Assembly (NCBI GenBank): GCA_030522415.1
Contig: CM060104.1
Coordinates: 11,047,501-11,111,500, forward strand
From: Channallabes apus
Lineage: Eukaryota; Chordata; Actinopteri; Siluriformes; Clariidae
Direction of reading: 5' to 3'
Length of the DNA: 64,000 bases
The translations under genes were made by a program, and so were the position numbers. Position 1 is the stretch's first letter. Every line of letters starts with the position of its first letter. This document shows, piece by piece, positions 1-10,999 of the stretch. A model generated the notes under the pieces. The model was not told the DNA's origin, did no database searches, and saw nothing but the letters and a program-made list of their open reading frames with translations.

Positions 1-38
1 TTAAAAGCGCTATATAAATAAAATTGAATTGAATTGAA
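1..38 (+). repeat. LINE/SINE 3' tail, cut by window edge
   Basis: The first bases read AGCGCTATATAAATAAA followed by a short (TTGAA)n run. This resembles the 3' tail of teleost L2-type LINEs. It directly abuts the ERV pol sequence, so it is probably a truncated retroposed insertion in the ERV. Confidence 0.45.
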
Positions 39-926
39 CTTCAGTCATTGCAGACATCGTACATGTGGATGGGTTCGTAACTGACGCATGCTGTAAAACA
101 ATGTTTGTGGCTGTGAGTGTTGTTAACCAATTTCCCCAATGAGAAGAGGTGACAGAAGTGACTTTTGCTTGATTCATTAGTGCAGAAACTGCATGAGGGC
201 ATCTTACATTCATGGTCTGTCCTTACACCATTCCTGATGAAGCTTGAAGCGCTAGATGAACTGCTTGCACAGCTTTAAGACATGGGTCCATACCTTGAGC
301 GACTATGTAAAGTTTACCAGAATTGTAATGAATTGGGTGTAAACTGCCCCCATGATCTTGCATTAGACGTGCAGTCATAAAGCGTAAGTGTTCATAAACA
401 TAAAGCACAAAGTGCCTATCAGATTGTGCAATTCCTAATGCGGGTGCTTGACATAATGCTTTCTTCAAAGCATTGAAAGCTTTGAGATGAATTTCTTCCA
501 TACAAACTGTATCAGAATCTTTAATCTGGCCTTTCAACAAGTCATAGAACGGTTGAGTAATCACTGCATAGTCTTCAATCCAAGGTCTACATTAACTTTT
601 TAGCTGTTCCTAAAAACTATCTGAGTGTTTTAATGGTAGTAGGCGGAGGTATTGCTTTGACTAAAGCAGCTCGATCCTCTGTAATGGATCTATGTCCTGT
701 ACCAATTGTTTGACCCAGAAAAGTGGCTTGTTTTTTTGCAAGTTGAGCTTTGTGAAGGCTGCATTTGTGTCTTTTTGCATGCAAAGAGTCTAACAATGCT
801 GCCAATTCAATTTGATGAACATCATGATCTGTTGAGGCAATCAAAATATCATCAACATATTGAATCATAGTGGACTGTTTGACTGGACATTCTGGGTCAT
901 ACAAATCACGTCTGACAGCCTGATGG
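39..926 (-). pseudogene. pol: ERV pol, downstream half: reverse transcriptase catalytic part and RNase H connection
   Basis: Minus-strand fragments match a gammaretrovirus-like pol. The segment below 928 contains the RT catalytic box YVDD followed by a leucine-rich thumb-like region. 223-564 reads like the connection/RNase H start, and the decaying frame continues to about base 40. Reading frames break between 564 and 617 and again below 223, so this is a non-functional remnant. The upstream half of the same gene lies at 15,277-15,697, because element X is inserted exactly between the two halves. The env region and the other LTR would lie left of the window. Confidence 0.75.
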
Positions 927-928
927 TA

Positions 929-955
929 CAATGGGAGCCACGTCAAACAGCCGCC
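929..955 (+). repeat. Left terminal inverted repeat of X
   Basis: It begins CAATGGGAGCCACGTCAAAC and pairs with 15,248-15,274 on the opposite strand. TA at 927-928 is the left target duplication. Confidence 0.8.
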
Positions 956-1520
956 TGGAGCATGATGGCTCCATGGCAGGTTCATGAAGGGTTAATGGAC
1001 GCTTCGTGCATGGAATGTGATCCCCTGCGATGATGCAGTTAACGATGCCCCGCCCCATAAACGCCCCCATGCGCTTTCTAAAGAGATGGTTGCAATGCCG
1101 TATAATTCCGCCAGATGGAGCATTGACTGGCACAGTTAACTGCAGTGTCCAGGAAGCCCAATACCGTATCTTTAATATATAGACAGTTCTTGTATTGTCA
1201 ACATAGATTCATAAATAGATGACGTGGTAAAAAACAACAACAAACTGATTAATAAAACAGATTTGTTAAATCACTCAATACACAACCCATGATGATTATG
1301 CTATTTATTATTTAATAATGACTTAATAAAATTAGTTAGTGAAATATTTAAGACATTCTGAAATTATCCTTAAAGACAGGGTAGCGTCTGTAATTTGTCT
1401 ATACTGATCATTGTAGGTACAGAATACACACACGGGCTATGTACAATATTTTACATTACTGTGTATTTTACCTACAGTAGTTCCATTTAATATACTGATA
1501 GATAATATTTTGCTGCAAAA
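956..1520. other. X interior, no gene seen
   Basis: The first 180 bp are GC-rich and contain the phrase CCGCCAGATGGAGCATT, which recurs in similar form in other CpG-rich ends of the window. From 1,150 onward the sequence is AT-rich with no convincing coding frame. Confidence 0.4.
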
Positions 1521-1524
1521 TAAA

Positions 1525-1911
1525 ACTCAAAATGTAATGTCTGCTTGGGATTGTTTTCGTTATATTTTTGATGATGTTTTCGCAGATTTTTTTTTTTCAC
1601 TGATAGTCAACAGGTGGCATAAGAAAGGCAATTAATGCCGCATGCAACCTGGAATAAATATCTGCCCATATGGATCAGTATTTCTTTAGTCATTTAATCA
1701 TGCATAATGCTCCCCCGTCAAAAGATCTGATGGGGCATTAATCACTTATCACAACTGTGAATGGATGCGGCAGCAGAGACAGATTAAATCCCCATAAACA
1801 CTTGGAAACAATAGTAAAAAAGTTCCAGAGGGTTAGCGCCTGTTATACTAATGTATTTTTACTGATTTATTTACTGCTTATATTTCGTTTGGTTTCACGC
1901 AATTTCATGTT

Positions 1912-1974
<63 letters not shown>

Positions 1975-2569
1975 ATGAGAGAGAGGATACTATGACAAGA
2001 GCAACTTCCGTGTGGCTCCCGTGGCGCAATCGGTTAGCGCGTGATACTTATAAAGCAGTACAGGTGAAGCAATGCTGAGTTCGAGCCTCACCTAAAGCAC
2101 CCAAAGCATTTTACTGCATATCGTGCTGTGTATGTGACAAATAAAATTTTTATTTGAAAGTAAAGCTTAAAATTTAACTTCTGCTTGGGTTTGTTTTCGT
2201 TATATTTTTGATGTTTTCGCTGATAGTCAAATTGGCATAACAAATTGATTAATGGCGCATAATATCTGGAACAAATATCTGTCCATATGGATCAGTGTGT
2301 CTTTAGTCATTTAACCAGCATAATGTCCTACATCAAAGATCTGATGGGGCATCAATCACTTATCACAACGGTGAAAAGATGCAGCAGCAGAGACAGATTT
2401 AATCCCCATAAACATTCACATTTGAAAACAATACTAACAGAACTAAACAGTTCTAGAGTGTTAGTGCCTGTTATCACAGGACAGGAATCACCTACAGGAT
2501 ACTACTGTATTTTTACTGCTTATATTTTTTACCCTAGTTTCATTTGGTTTTACGCGATTTCATGTGTTA

Positions 2570-2637
<68 letters not shown>

Positions 2638-2640
2638 AGA
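1525..2640 (+). repeat. Tandem duplication of a ~470-bp unit ending in (GT)n
   Basis: Unit 1 (1,525-1,980) and unit 2 (2,162-2,640) share the phrases TCTGCTTGGG, TTGTTTTCGTTATATTTTTGATG, a TCACTTATCACAAC block and CAGAGACAGATT. Each ends in a long (GT)n array (1,914-1,974 and 2,573-2,633) followed by GAGAGA. A tRNA-like sequence separates them. Short ORFs running into the GT arrays are simple-repeat artefacts. Confidence 0.75.
2015..2099 (+). tRNA. tRNA-Ile(UAU)-like sequence with intron, acceptor decayed
   Basis: GCTCCCGTGGCGCAATCGGT matches the acceptor/D-arm start of eukaryotic tRNA-Ile-UAU. The A box (TGGCGCAATCGG) is intact and the anticodon region reads ACTTATA. It is followed by a short intron-like insert of about 18-20 nt and a T arm GAGTTCGAGCCTC with an intact B box. 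The 3' acceptor half (CTAAAGC) no longer pairs fully with GCTCCCG, and the anticodon-arm/variable region is shortened. A 3' sequence TATGTGACAAATAAAATTTT follows, as in retroposed SINE tails. It is therefore either a tRNA pseudogene or the head of a tRNA-Ile-derived SINE; a working tRNA is unlikely. Confidence 0.55.
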
Positions 2641-4440
2641 TAGCGTGAGAGCGCGTGCGCGAGAGAGGGCTTACATGGTGATTTGTCCAAGGTTACTAAA
2701 ACCTGGCTTACTACCTATAAACATTATTTCAATTTAACTCATGGGTCTCAATCACAGATGACACGACAAATTATATACTCTGAAACGTTCATTTGAACAT
2801 TTAAAAATATATACAAAAACATAAATACTAATGTTATCATGGTGTAAATGATTAACATTAGGTTAGGTCCTGCCCTTAATTAATTCATATTATAATTACT
2901 TTTACATAGTATAGTTACTGGACTGACATGACCAAAACTAGCTATTTCATTTAGCCTTTCTAAAATCAACCCATCTATCATTTATAATCAGAAAACATAA
3001 AACATATTATGATCTGTTCAATAGCCCATCTGTTTTAATTTAGATTGTATTTATTATTCATAAGACAACCTTTCAGTTTTGTAAATATTTTAGTTATAGT
3101 GTGTTAAGTCTTACTTTAGGTTAAACGTTTTTGAGAATTTGACCATCCAGCTTAGATAAATGTTATGTCATTGATTGATAAAATCTGGATTAAGGATATT
3201 TAATTTTATTTCTTTAATTTAAATTTTTTAGTTTTCCCCCTGAGGGATTGCCACCTTATTGTGGTCAGGGGGTTTGCGTGCCTCAACACAATTCAGCAAG
3301 GACAATACTGTTACTATACAGTAAGCCCACGGATAAAACGGTGCTCGAACATGATGCCCTCTTCAAATTTCTGACTGCGCCCCTCTCCCCCAGTGTAGAA
3401 CGGTCCTGCATCTGACCGTCTTTTGTCTTGTGAATGAGTATTCTCAGTCACCTTCCAATCCCCCCAGCGCACACACTTACTTTGTTTGTCCTGTAAACTG
3501 TAACTTTGTTCGCTAGGGAACTTGGTTATACACAGTACTTTAAATGTATGGAACACTTACTTAACTTACTGGTTTGGTTTGAATATCGCTTATTACCTTA
3601 TTCAGCAAAATAAATTCATTATTAACGTATTGAAGTATTTTAGTTAAGGACAAAAACAGACCCTGCGCTTGTGTTTAGAACTGCTGAACAGCCGTGTTCA
3701 TAGGTTTAATCAATGATGGATGAATGGAGAGGTGTGTGCGTGTGTGTATACGCGCGCGTGCGCTCTCCTGACTTTCTCCGTTGGCTTTTACACGCACACC
3801 CATCCCCCCGCCAAAAACACACACAGAGCAATTAACATGATGACGTACTCAGTATTCTCCTTTGAGGTTTCTCACCTTCCACTCCTAAGTTTGTCGTTGC
3901 TCTTTTGGAGTTCTTAAAACCCAAAACATTTATTCATACTGAGAAAAAATTATTATGGGTCACATAATCACAAACACAAATACATATGATCAAGTGTTTA
4001 ACTGTTTTAATTTGTTTCTATGACCAATAATTATTATTATTATGATTTTCAGCCCAACTCTTTGACTATTTAAAACAAAGTTGTGTCCCATTTTTTGCCC
4101 ATTGAAGTTCTTGATTCAACTAAACGTTTTTTAAATACCCAAACAATCCCCAAAAATTAAAACATGCAAACATGACTTTACCAATTCAATTTATTCTTCC
4201 AAAACTAGTCAAAGTTAAAACAGTAATTTGTATAAAACAGGTGAATACATGTTGTCTTTTTGCTTAAAGTTCATTAAACAACCCGGATACACCAGCTGCT
4301 TATAAGTCTATCTATAGGTCTTTTATATTAAAATATAAATTTTTCAAATATCAAAACTATTAAACATGGAACAGTTGAAGTCGTTGTTTCCCCCAAAGTA
4401 CTGTATCAGACATTTAGCAGTTCAATGTTCAGAATATACA
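2641..4440. other. X interior, AT-rich, no gene seen
   Basis: This stretch has no supported coding sequence. 3,030-3,160 repeats, in the same orientation, part of 52,970-53,060 (phrases AAGACAACCTTTCAGTTTTG and TAGTTATAGTGTGTT) and, inverted, 10,550-10,640. This shows a shared internal module in X and in the Y-related regions. A short CCTGAGGGATTGCCACC segment at 3,240-3,290 looks like a fragment of another repeat. A pyrimidine/purine alternating tract lies at 3,728-3,830. Confidence 0.5.
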
Positions 4441-4493
4441 GTAGACCTGACCAAACATCATTCTAAAGCTGTCGGACTGTGACATCATCCCTC

Positions 4494-4592
4494 CTACAGC
4501 TCCCTCAACAGCTTGTTCAGGCTCCTCCAGTCCTGTAGCTCCAAAAGTCCAGCCGTCAGCCGTCTGACCCCCCAATCCTCCACAGCGGAGCT
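4494..4592 (-). CDS. Candidate terminal coding exon inside X
   Basis: On the minus strand a pyrimidine-rich tract ending TTTAAGCAG forms a good splice acceptor. It is followed by 32 sense codons and a TAG, starting in phase 0. The predicted peptide (residues such as VEDWG..RLTAGLLELQDW and a leucine-rich KLLREL end) looks amphipathic and protein-like rather than random. X's first exon and splice donor lie on the same strand near 15,093, so this may be the last exon of a gene carried by X, with Y-A sitting in an intron. I do not recognise the protein. A second frame across the exon is also open, so the assignment is tentative. Confidence 0.35.
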   Translation of the reverse strand, partial: SSAVEDWGVRRLTAGLLELQDWRSLNKLLREL

Positions 4593-4675
4593 CTGCTTAA
4601 AGACAACAGGAGAATTTAGTCAAGACAAAGATAAATAAACTTTACAGAACATCTACTTCTAATAAAAATAAAATA

Positions 4676-4960
4676 CAGATGTCGCCTTTAAGACTGCGCG
4701 TGTTTTCCCGCGAGAGGCCGCAATTTAGCGCGCGGCGTGCCGCGACTTGCCGGAGGCAACATTCGGGAATTTAAAATTAATGTGTTGTGCTTCACTGAAT
4801 ATCCGCCAGATGGCGCATGGAAGGACTTTATCTAAAAGCCGGTGGTCCGGGAAAGTCAGTTTTCCTATGTTTCCCCGGTGGCGCGCAGATTCAAATCATG
4901 ACGTCACTCGCAACCTAACGCTGAGAAGGCGAACGAGGATTTTAACAGATTTTCTCTCGT
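4676..4960 (+). promoter_or_regulatory. CpG-rich L end of Y-A with CRE palindrome
   Basis: The stretch is dense in CpG compared with the AT-rich surroundings. It holds a palindromic cAMP-response element TGACGTCA at 4,899-4,906 and a motif CCGCCAGATGGCGCATGG with a CTCF-like CCAGATGGCG core. The inverted copy at 51,868-52,147 keeps the CRE (51,927-51,934) and the CCAGATGGCG core. Inference: an inward-facing promoter or insulator belonging to Y. An overlapping 72-codon frame is conserved between the copies but is probably incidental. Confidence 0.45.
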
Positions 4961-4999
4961 TTTAAAGTGTTTTTACGAACTTTTTGAATTAAACAAATA

Positions 5000-6473
5000 A
5001 CCTATGCAAAATAATCGAGTGTCTTTTCGCTTTTTTTTATATTTGAAGATAATTCATACGTTTTAAGCCGCTGCAAAAGGCTGGTTTGCTGGGCGAGTAC
5101 TGACATCACGACTACTTTTATTACACCTACATTTGTTTATTTTATATGTATATTGTTAATATTAATTTTTTAGAGATTGTGTGTGCGTGCACGGAGAGTT
5201 TGTGTTGATAAGTGTATGTGGATAAGTTGATAAGTGTATCAGAAAGCATTAAAATGTTCATTTGAATTAAAATGACACACACACGTCTGTATATACAGTA
5301 TATCAATTACATATATATCAATTATATCAATTTCACTGAAGCCTATCCCTCGCCATATGACAATTCGCCATTCATTCTCGCATTGATAATCAGTGATATT
5401 TTATAAGGAGATTTAGGGATTTAGCTCTACTTAATTTTCTAACGTTTTAAGAAAATTCATTAGTTCGTTCATTCTATTTGAAGCTTTGGATGTTTTTTTT
5501 TTTTTTTTAGATTAGTTCTGAACTCGCTTCCGTGAAACTATCGCTAAAACAATGTACTGAGCCCTCCTGGGGATATAAAGCTTTATTATTGTGTTTGAAT
5601 AAATAATCAGATCTACCACAGCAGATAATAAACTATGGTGTGTCATAACCGAAGCAAACACCACGATTATGCCTCGTTTCATTCGACGGGAACGAGGTTC
5701 ACTTGGCCGCGGTGTATTATAAACCTGTGGAATGTTTCACTGTTTATGCTCACATAAGAGTAATAAAAGCGAGTGAAATGTGGAAATGATGTGTGGCAAC
5801 TCAATGAGAACTAAACCAAAGATTTCGGTAACTCCACTGAGTGTAACCTCTGCATAGTGACACTGAACATCTTCACTTTTCCGTTTACCTCTGAAAAAAA
5901 AGCTGTATTTTGTTTGTTTATATTTAGAGTTTTTAGAACAGTAGAAGTAGTACGCGCGCGCACGCACGCACGCACACACACACACACACACACACAGACA
6001 GACACACACACTCCCCTGAGCCCTCGGGAAACATCCAATCACCGTTGGTATACAAATGAGTCAAGACGTAGCCTAACGTGGTGTCGTGTCGGATTTCAGC
6101 GGTCACGGGGTGGGAAGACTTTGAAGAAGCTGCAGTGACAGTAAACAGCTGAACAACTTCACTTTTCCGTTTACCTCTGAGGAAAAAAAGCTGTATTTTG
6201 TTTGTTTATATTTAGAATTTTTATAGTAGTAAGAGAAAGTTATAGTTTGGTCTGTATTGTAGTTCGCACCCTTGTAGAGAATAAATAAATGAATAACACC
6301 TTCATATCCCCTCTCAAGAGAGTGCCATAGTCCATTGTTAGTTTTAATGATTTGGCTGAAACTAATTATCACTACATAAGTACCCTAACACCATTGATCA
6401 TGAGTCTCAGCTGAACCTAATTCTATACTTGTAACAGAAAATGTAGATGCAGATTTCAAATGTGTATTTATAT

Positions 6474-6508
<35 letters not shown>

Positions 6509-7275
6509 GTGTGTGTGTGTGTGTGTGTGTGTGTTTAGGCTCTACGCACGGGCAAGAGAGGGAAGCGCACCCTCAAATAAATGTCTGCACATTTTAATAT
6601 ATTCCTAAAATGTATATATTACAAGTTGATAAACTGATCTGCGTTAGCGGAAAATTCCGCTGAAAAAAGGACAGGCTGAAGCGCACGCGCGCACACACAC
6701 ACACACACACATACACACACAGACACACCTCCCTTGAGCCCTGCGTCTGTCGGAATTCAGCGGTCACGGGGTGGAAAGACTTTGAAGCAGTTTATATATG
6801 AATCTAAGCTTGAACTTATCAGCATTGTAAATATATAATACTTTTCAAATAAAATCGATATTACTTTGACCCTGAAGTTTAGTTTAGCACAGACAAAAAA
6901 CAGAAAAGTCATTTCTGGTAACGGAATGTGTAGTTTATTTACAGTAATTCATTAAAAAATGAATATACATACAGTACACAGTAAACACGGGAAAAATTAC
7001 AAAATTAAAAATCAAACAGTATCTACTTTATAAACAGCTTAGTATGTGTGTCGAGATGCTGAAATCCCTTGCATGTTTTTGCTTCCAAGTGGAGAGATAT
7101 TTGACCGATAGCCTAGAACAAAAGATCTATAGGTGTGATCACAACCCCCTCCGACCGACCGTGCCATCAATCACTGACCACCTCAGAAGTTCCCTCCAAT
7201 GTATGGCTGAAATACTTGTTTTGCAAGTATTTTTAACACCATTCAAAGGCTTACAAGTTCCATTCAACATATAAT
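5000..7275 (+). repeat. Y-A left subterminal region, repeated inverted in Y-B
   Basis: 5,700-6,400 and 6,420-7,275 match 49,700-51,330 in reverse. Shared landmarks are a (CA)n array (5,951-6,012 versus about 50,970-51,005), a (GATA)n/(GT)n pair (6,474-6,534 versus 50,454-50,505), the phrase ATTTCAGCGGTCACGGGGTGG, and a conserved 7,044-7,274 segment. A block of roughly 250 bp is itself partly duplicated (5,870-6,130 and 6,140-6,240). Frames over these repeats show no recognisable domain. They are unlikely to be genes. Confidence 0.6.
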
Positions 7276-7312
7276 GATGTCTGCAAATGTTAATATATTC
7301 CTAAAATGTATA

Positions 7313-8955
7313 CAGTATCTCACAAAAGTGAGTACACCCCTCACATTTTTGTAAATATTTTATTATTTCTTTTCAAGGGACAACGCTAAAGATATGAAAC
7401 TCTGATAGGATGTAAAGTAATCAGTGTACAGCTTGTATAATGGTGTAAAGTTGATGTTCCCTCAAAATAACTCAACACACAGCCATTAAAGTCTGAACTG
7501 CTGGCAACAAAAGTGAGTACACCCCTAAATGAAAATGTTCAAACTGTGCCCAGTGTCAGTATTTTGTGTGGCCACCATTATTTTCCAGCACTGTCTTAAC
7601 TCTCTTGGGCATGCAGTTCACTAGAGCTTCACAGGTTGTCATGGGAATCCTCTTCCACTCCTCCTTGATCACGTCACGAAGCTGGTGGATGCTAGGCACC
7701 TTGTGCTTCTCCACCTTCCGTTTGAGGATGCCCCACAGATGCTCAATAGGGTTTAGGTCTGGAGACATGCTTGGCCAGTCCAGCACCTTTACCCTCAGGT
7801 TCTTCTGCAAGACAGTGGTTGTCTTGGAAGTATGTTTGGGGTCATTATCATGTTGGAATACTGCTCTACGGCCCAGTTTCCGAAGGCAGGGGATCATGTT
7901 CTTCTTCAGTATGGCACAGTACATGTTGGCATTCATGGTTCCCTCAATGAACTGTAGTTCCACAGTGCCGGCAGCACTCATGCAGCCCCAAACCATGATA
8001 CTCCCACCACCTTGCTTGACTGTAGGCAAGACACATCTGTCTTTGTACTCTTCACCTGGTCGCCGCCACACACGCTTGACACCATCTGAACCAAATAAGT
8101 TTATCTTGGTCTCATCAGACCACAGGATGTGGTTCAAGTATGCCATGTCCTTAGTCTGCTTGTCTTCAGTAAACTGTTTGCGGGCTTTCTTGTGCACCAT
8201 CTTTAGAAGAGGCTTTCTTCTGGGACGACAGCCATACAGACCAATTTGATGCAGTGTGCGGCATATGGTTTGAGCACTGACAGGCTGGCTCCCCATCCCT
8301 TCAACCTCTGCAGCAATGCTGGCAGCACTCACACATCTATTTTCAAAAGCCAACATCTGGACATGACGCTGAGCATGTGCACTCTTCTTCTTCTTTGGTC
8401 TACCATGGCAGGGCCTGTTCTGAGTGGAACCTGTCCTTATTAAACCCGCTGTGTGGTCTTAGCCACCGTGTTGCAGGTCAGTTTCAGGGTGTTAGCAATC
8501 TTCTCATAGCCTAGGCCATCTTTGTGTAGAGCAATAATTCTTTCTTTCACATCCTCAGAGAATTCTTTGCCATGAGGTGCCGTGTTAAACGTCTAGTGAC
8601 CAATATGAGAGTGTGAGAGTGATAACACCAAATTTAACACACCTGATCCCCAAGGACACCTGAGACCTTGTAACACTAACGAGTGACATGACAACTCGAA
8701 GGTAAAAGGGCTAATTGGGCACAATTTGGGCATTTTCATTTAGGGGTGTACTCACTTTTGTTGCCAGCAGTTCAGACATTAATGGCTGTGTGTTGAGTTA
8801 TTTTGAGAGGACATCAACTTTACACCATTATACAAGCTGTACACTGATTACTTTACATTCTATCAGAGTTTCATATCTTTACCGTTGTCCCTTGAAAAGA
8901 TATAATAAAATATTTACAAAAATGCGAGGGGTGTACTCACTTTTGTGAGATACTG
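7313..8955 (-). mobile_element. Tc1-like transposon, ~220-bp inverted repeats
   Basis: The element is 1,643 bp with ends CAGTATCTCACAAAAGTGAG on both sides and TA target duplications (7,311-7,312 and 8,956-8,957). Internal direct repeats AAAAGTGAGTACACCCCT lie within each terminal inverted repeat, as in IR/DR-type Tc1 elements. An empty copy of its target (AAAATGTATATATTACAAG) exists at 6,607-6,625, because the host segment is duplicated. The transposase gene is broken. Confidence 0.92.
7556..8590 (-). pseudogene. Tc1-like transposase, broken N-terminus
   Basis: This is a DDE transposase for cut-and-paste movement at TA. The C-terminal 266 codons (8,356-7,556) are open and contain HTH remnants (QPVSAQTICRTLHQIGL) and PRRKPLLK. 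The catalytic triad is recognisable as [22 protein letters not shown] and [12 protein letters not shown], and the C-terminus is NNGGHTKY. Upstream, about 43 codons of the first helix-turn-helix (GKEFSEDVKERIIALHKDG) are in a different frame and end at a TAA near 8,440. The gene therefore carries at least one stop and a frameshift. The D,D,E residues are intact in the open part. Opposite-strand ORFs here are shadows. Confidence 0.9.
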
Positions 8956-9488
8956 TATATTACAAGTTGATAAACTGATCCGCGGTAGTGGAAAAATCCG
9001 CTGAAAAAAGTGCACTGCAACTAACACAACAAACACCGTTTCCCATGCAGTGTTTTATTTGTGACGACTTGGCATAATGTTAACTTAACATTAACGGCCA
9101 CAATTAGCATATTGTTTAGCTGTACATTTACTAAATGAGCACTGTGCCTAGTCCGAATTGTATATTTTTGTATAATCAATATCCATTCTGTTCTAAGGGT
9201 CTTAATTAATTTTAAATACAATTTTGAACCTTTTTTTATTCCTTGTTTTTATTGTTGTGATTATTTTTTGATGGTTTTACTTTCTTTATGTAAAGTAATT
9301 TGAATGACCATTGTGTATGAAATGTGCTACAGTATAAATAAACTTGCCTTGCAGTGTCCTAGATAAATGGACATAAGATAATTTTTCAGTGACTTAAACG
9401 CCAAGTAAGTACAAGTTCACATATTAAGGAAATTTGGCTTTATGAATGGGTGCTTATGAAAATACTAATGTCACAATATCAATCACAG

Positions 9489-9551
9489 GCAAAGGAGACA
9501 GAAATTATTGAGGGACAGGTAGACCAGGGTCAATCAGATGTACAGTGTTGG
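9489..9551 (+). CDS. Candidate internal exon in Y-A
   Basis: The acceptor AATATCAATCACAG precedes 21 sense codons, followed by a consensus donor GTAAGTG at 9,552. The exon encodes an acidic peptide (KETEIIEGQVDQGQS) in phase 0 and joins in phase to the next candidate at 9,770. There is no domain match I can name. It lies on the strand transcribed inward from Y's L end. Confidence 0.3.
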
Positions 9552-9769
9552 GTAAGTGTGGTGCTTTTATTGAAGGGATAATGACAGATTTTTTAAAATT
9601 TTTGCGGGGTGAACAATTTCTTTAATGTTTTTTGAGTTGTGGCTGTTTAGTAGAAAGTAATAGGCTCACCAATTTACAGTATGATATTTCAATTTAGCAA
9701 GTGTAATGTAAACAAGTTAGTTATTATGAGTATGGAAAACATATTTTCCTGCATTTTTTTCTGCTTCAG

Positions 9770-9937
9770 GAGTCAGTCTGTTCTGAGACAGTGAGAGTAG
9801 AGGAAGGGGCAGATTCAGGACCAGGGAGGGAGCCGGAGACAGCAGAACAAAGAGATGATATTGCCAGCACCAGCACAGGGAGCACAGTTTTTAGTTTAGA
9901 TCTCATGTTTACATTTTATTGTATGTTGATGGCTTGA
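9770..9937 (+). CDS. Candidate exon in Y-A, Ser/Thr/Glu-rich
   Basis: The acceptor TTTTTTTCTGCTTCAG precedes an open frame of 55 codons ending in TGA. The peptide is acidic and low-complexity (SETVRVEEGADSGPG, then DDIASTSTGSTVFS). Serine/threonine-rich linkers of this kind occur in the uncharacterised SAM-domain-like protein family of teleosts, but that resemblance is weak and from memory. No donor GT follows the open frame, so it could be a decayed internal exon. Confidence 0.3.
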   Translation, partial: ESVCSETVRVEEGADSGPGREPETAEQRDDIASTSTGSTVFSLDLMFTFYCMLMA

Positions 9938-10204
9938 CTGTAAACAACATAAACAATGCAATAAATAGTTTTGAAGAAAAATCTGCTTTGTCATTGAACC
10001 TGAGAAAAACTTTGAAAATAACCATAATGGTGCAGTCTCCGTGCTACAATAATAATGATAGAAGCAAAGTTTTTCACTGGGGGGACATATCTTTATAAGT
10101 TCAATTTGACTGTATTATATGTGTCCCCTTCAAAAATTGTTCATGAGAAATTTTATATTTATTGTCCCCCCCTACTGTTAAATGAAATTTACGACCCCTA
10201 CTTG

Positions 10205-10268
10205 AGGCATCCTGGAGGCAAGGGGCGGGTGCTCAAGCACCCGCCGCCCTCCCCCCTCTGCATGTGCC

Positions 10269-10322
<54 letters not shown>

Positions 10323-10720
10323 TTTACAGTAAAACGTGAAAGCGCGCTCAGTTACAGCTCAGTCCCTCTTCTCACCTTTGATAGGTGAGAAGTTATCAAA
10401 CCGGTTTCGGATGGGGGAATTGGCACAATTCAGGGGTTTAAAACTATTTAACAAGACCGAGACATCTCTGCCTAAAATGTATTTCTCCAGCAAAGCATAG
10501 AATAAATAGAAATAAAATGCTTAATATTAATAATATTGATCTTAGCTGGATGGTCTAATTCTCAAAACCGTTTAAGAAAGAGAACACACTATAACTAGAA
10601 TATTTACAAAACTGAAAGGTTGTCTTATGAATAATAAAAAACAACAACTCATAACTCAAAAAGATCATATGTTTTTATATTTTTTTAGATCATAGACATG
10701 AATTAACTATATATATATAC
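10205..10720 (+). repeat. Internal module repeated inverted at 52.9-53.35 kb
   Basis: Landmarks are GAGGCATCCTGGAGG, a GCACCCGCC run, (TG)n at 10,272-10,321, then TCACCTTTGATAGGTGAGAAG and AACCGGTTTCGGATGGGGG. All recur in reverse between 53,345 and 52,930. The palindromic CTTCTCACCTTTGATAGGTGAGAAG could form a hairpin. A related GAGCACCCGCCCC piece is at 60,120-60,140. No gene was seen. Confidence 0.6.
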
Positions 10721-10798
10721 TGGACACAAACAGCAAAAAACATGATGAAAAGCAATAAAGTGCTTAGGGCTTTTCATATTTTTTGCTGTTTGTGTCCA
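10721..10798. repeat. Near-perfect hairpin (about 30-bp arms)
   Basis: TGGACACAAACAGCAAAAAA (10,721 onward) pairs with the reverse arm ending TTTGCTGTTTGTGTCCA at 10,798. One arm has a 3-nt bulge and the loop is short. (TA)n lies upstream, and (TA)n/(GA)n at 10,868-10,929 downstream. It may be a foldback element or a pre-miRNA-shaped transcript; the sequence alone does not decide. Confidence 0.6.
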
Positions 10799-10865
10799 GC
10801 ATTGAAGAATTATTTCATCCATTATTTGACCACGGCTGGGAATAAGAGCTGGAATGTGATTGTGA

Positions 10866-10931
<66 letters not shown>

Positions 10932-10999
10932 GTTTTAGGCAGAGACGTCTACTCGGCCAATTGTACGAATTCCCCCATCAGCGAAATCATGAATGAAAG

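Noticed and set aside
1757..6138. ORFs with Cys-Val or Thr-His runs
   Set aside because: They are translations of (GT)n/(CA)n microsatellites, without independent coding evidence.
7566..8443. 227- and 65-codon plus-strand ORFs
   Set aside because: They are antisense shadows of the Tc1 transposase, which has clear DDE motifs on the other strand.
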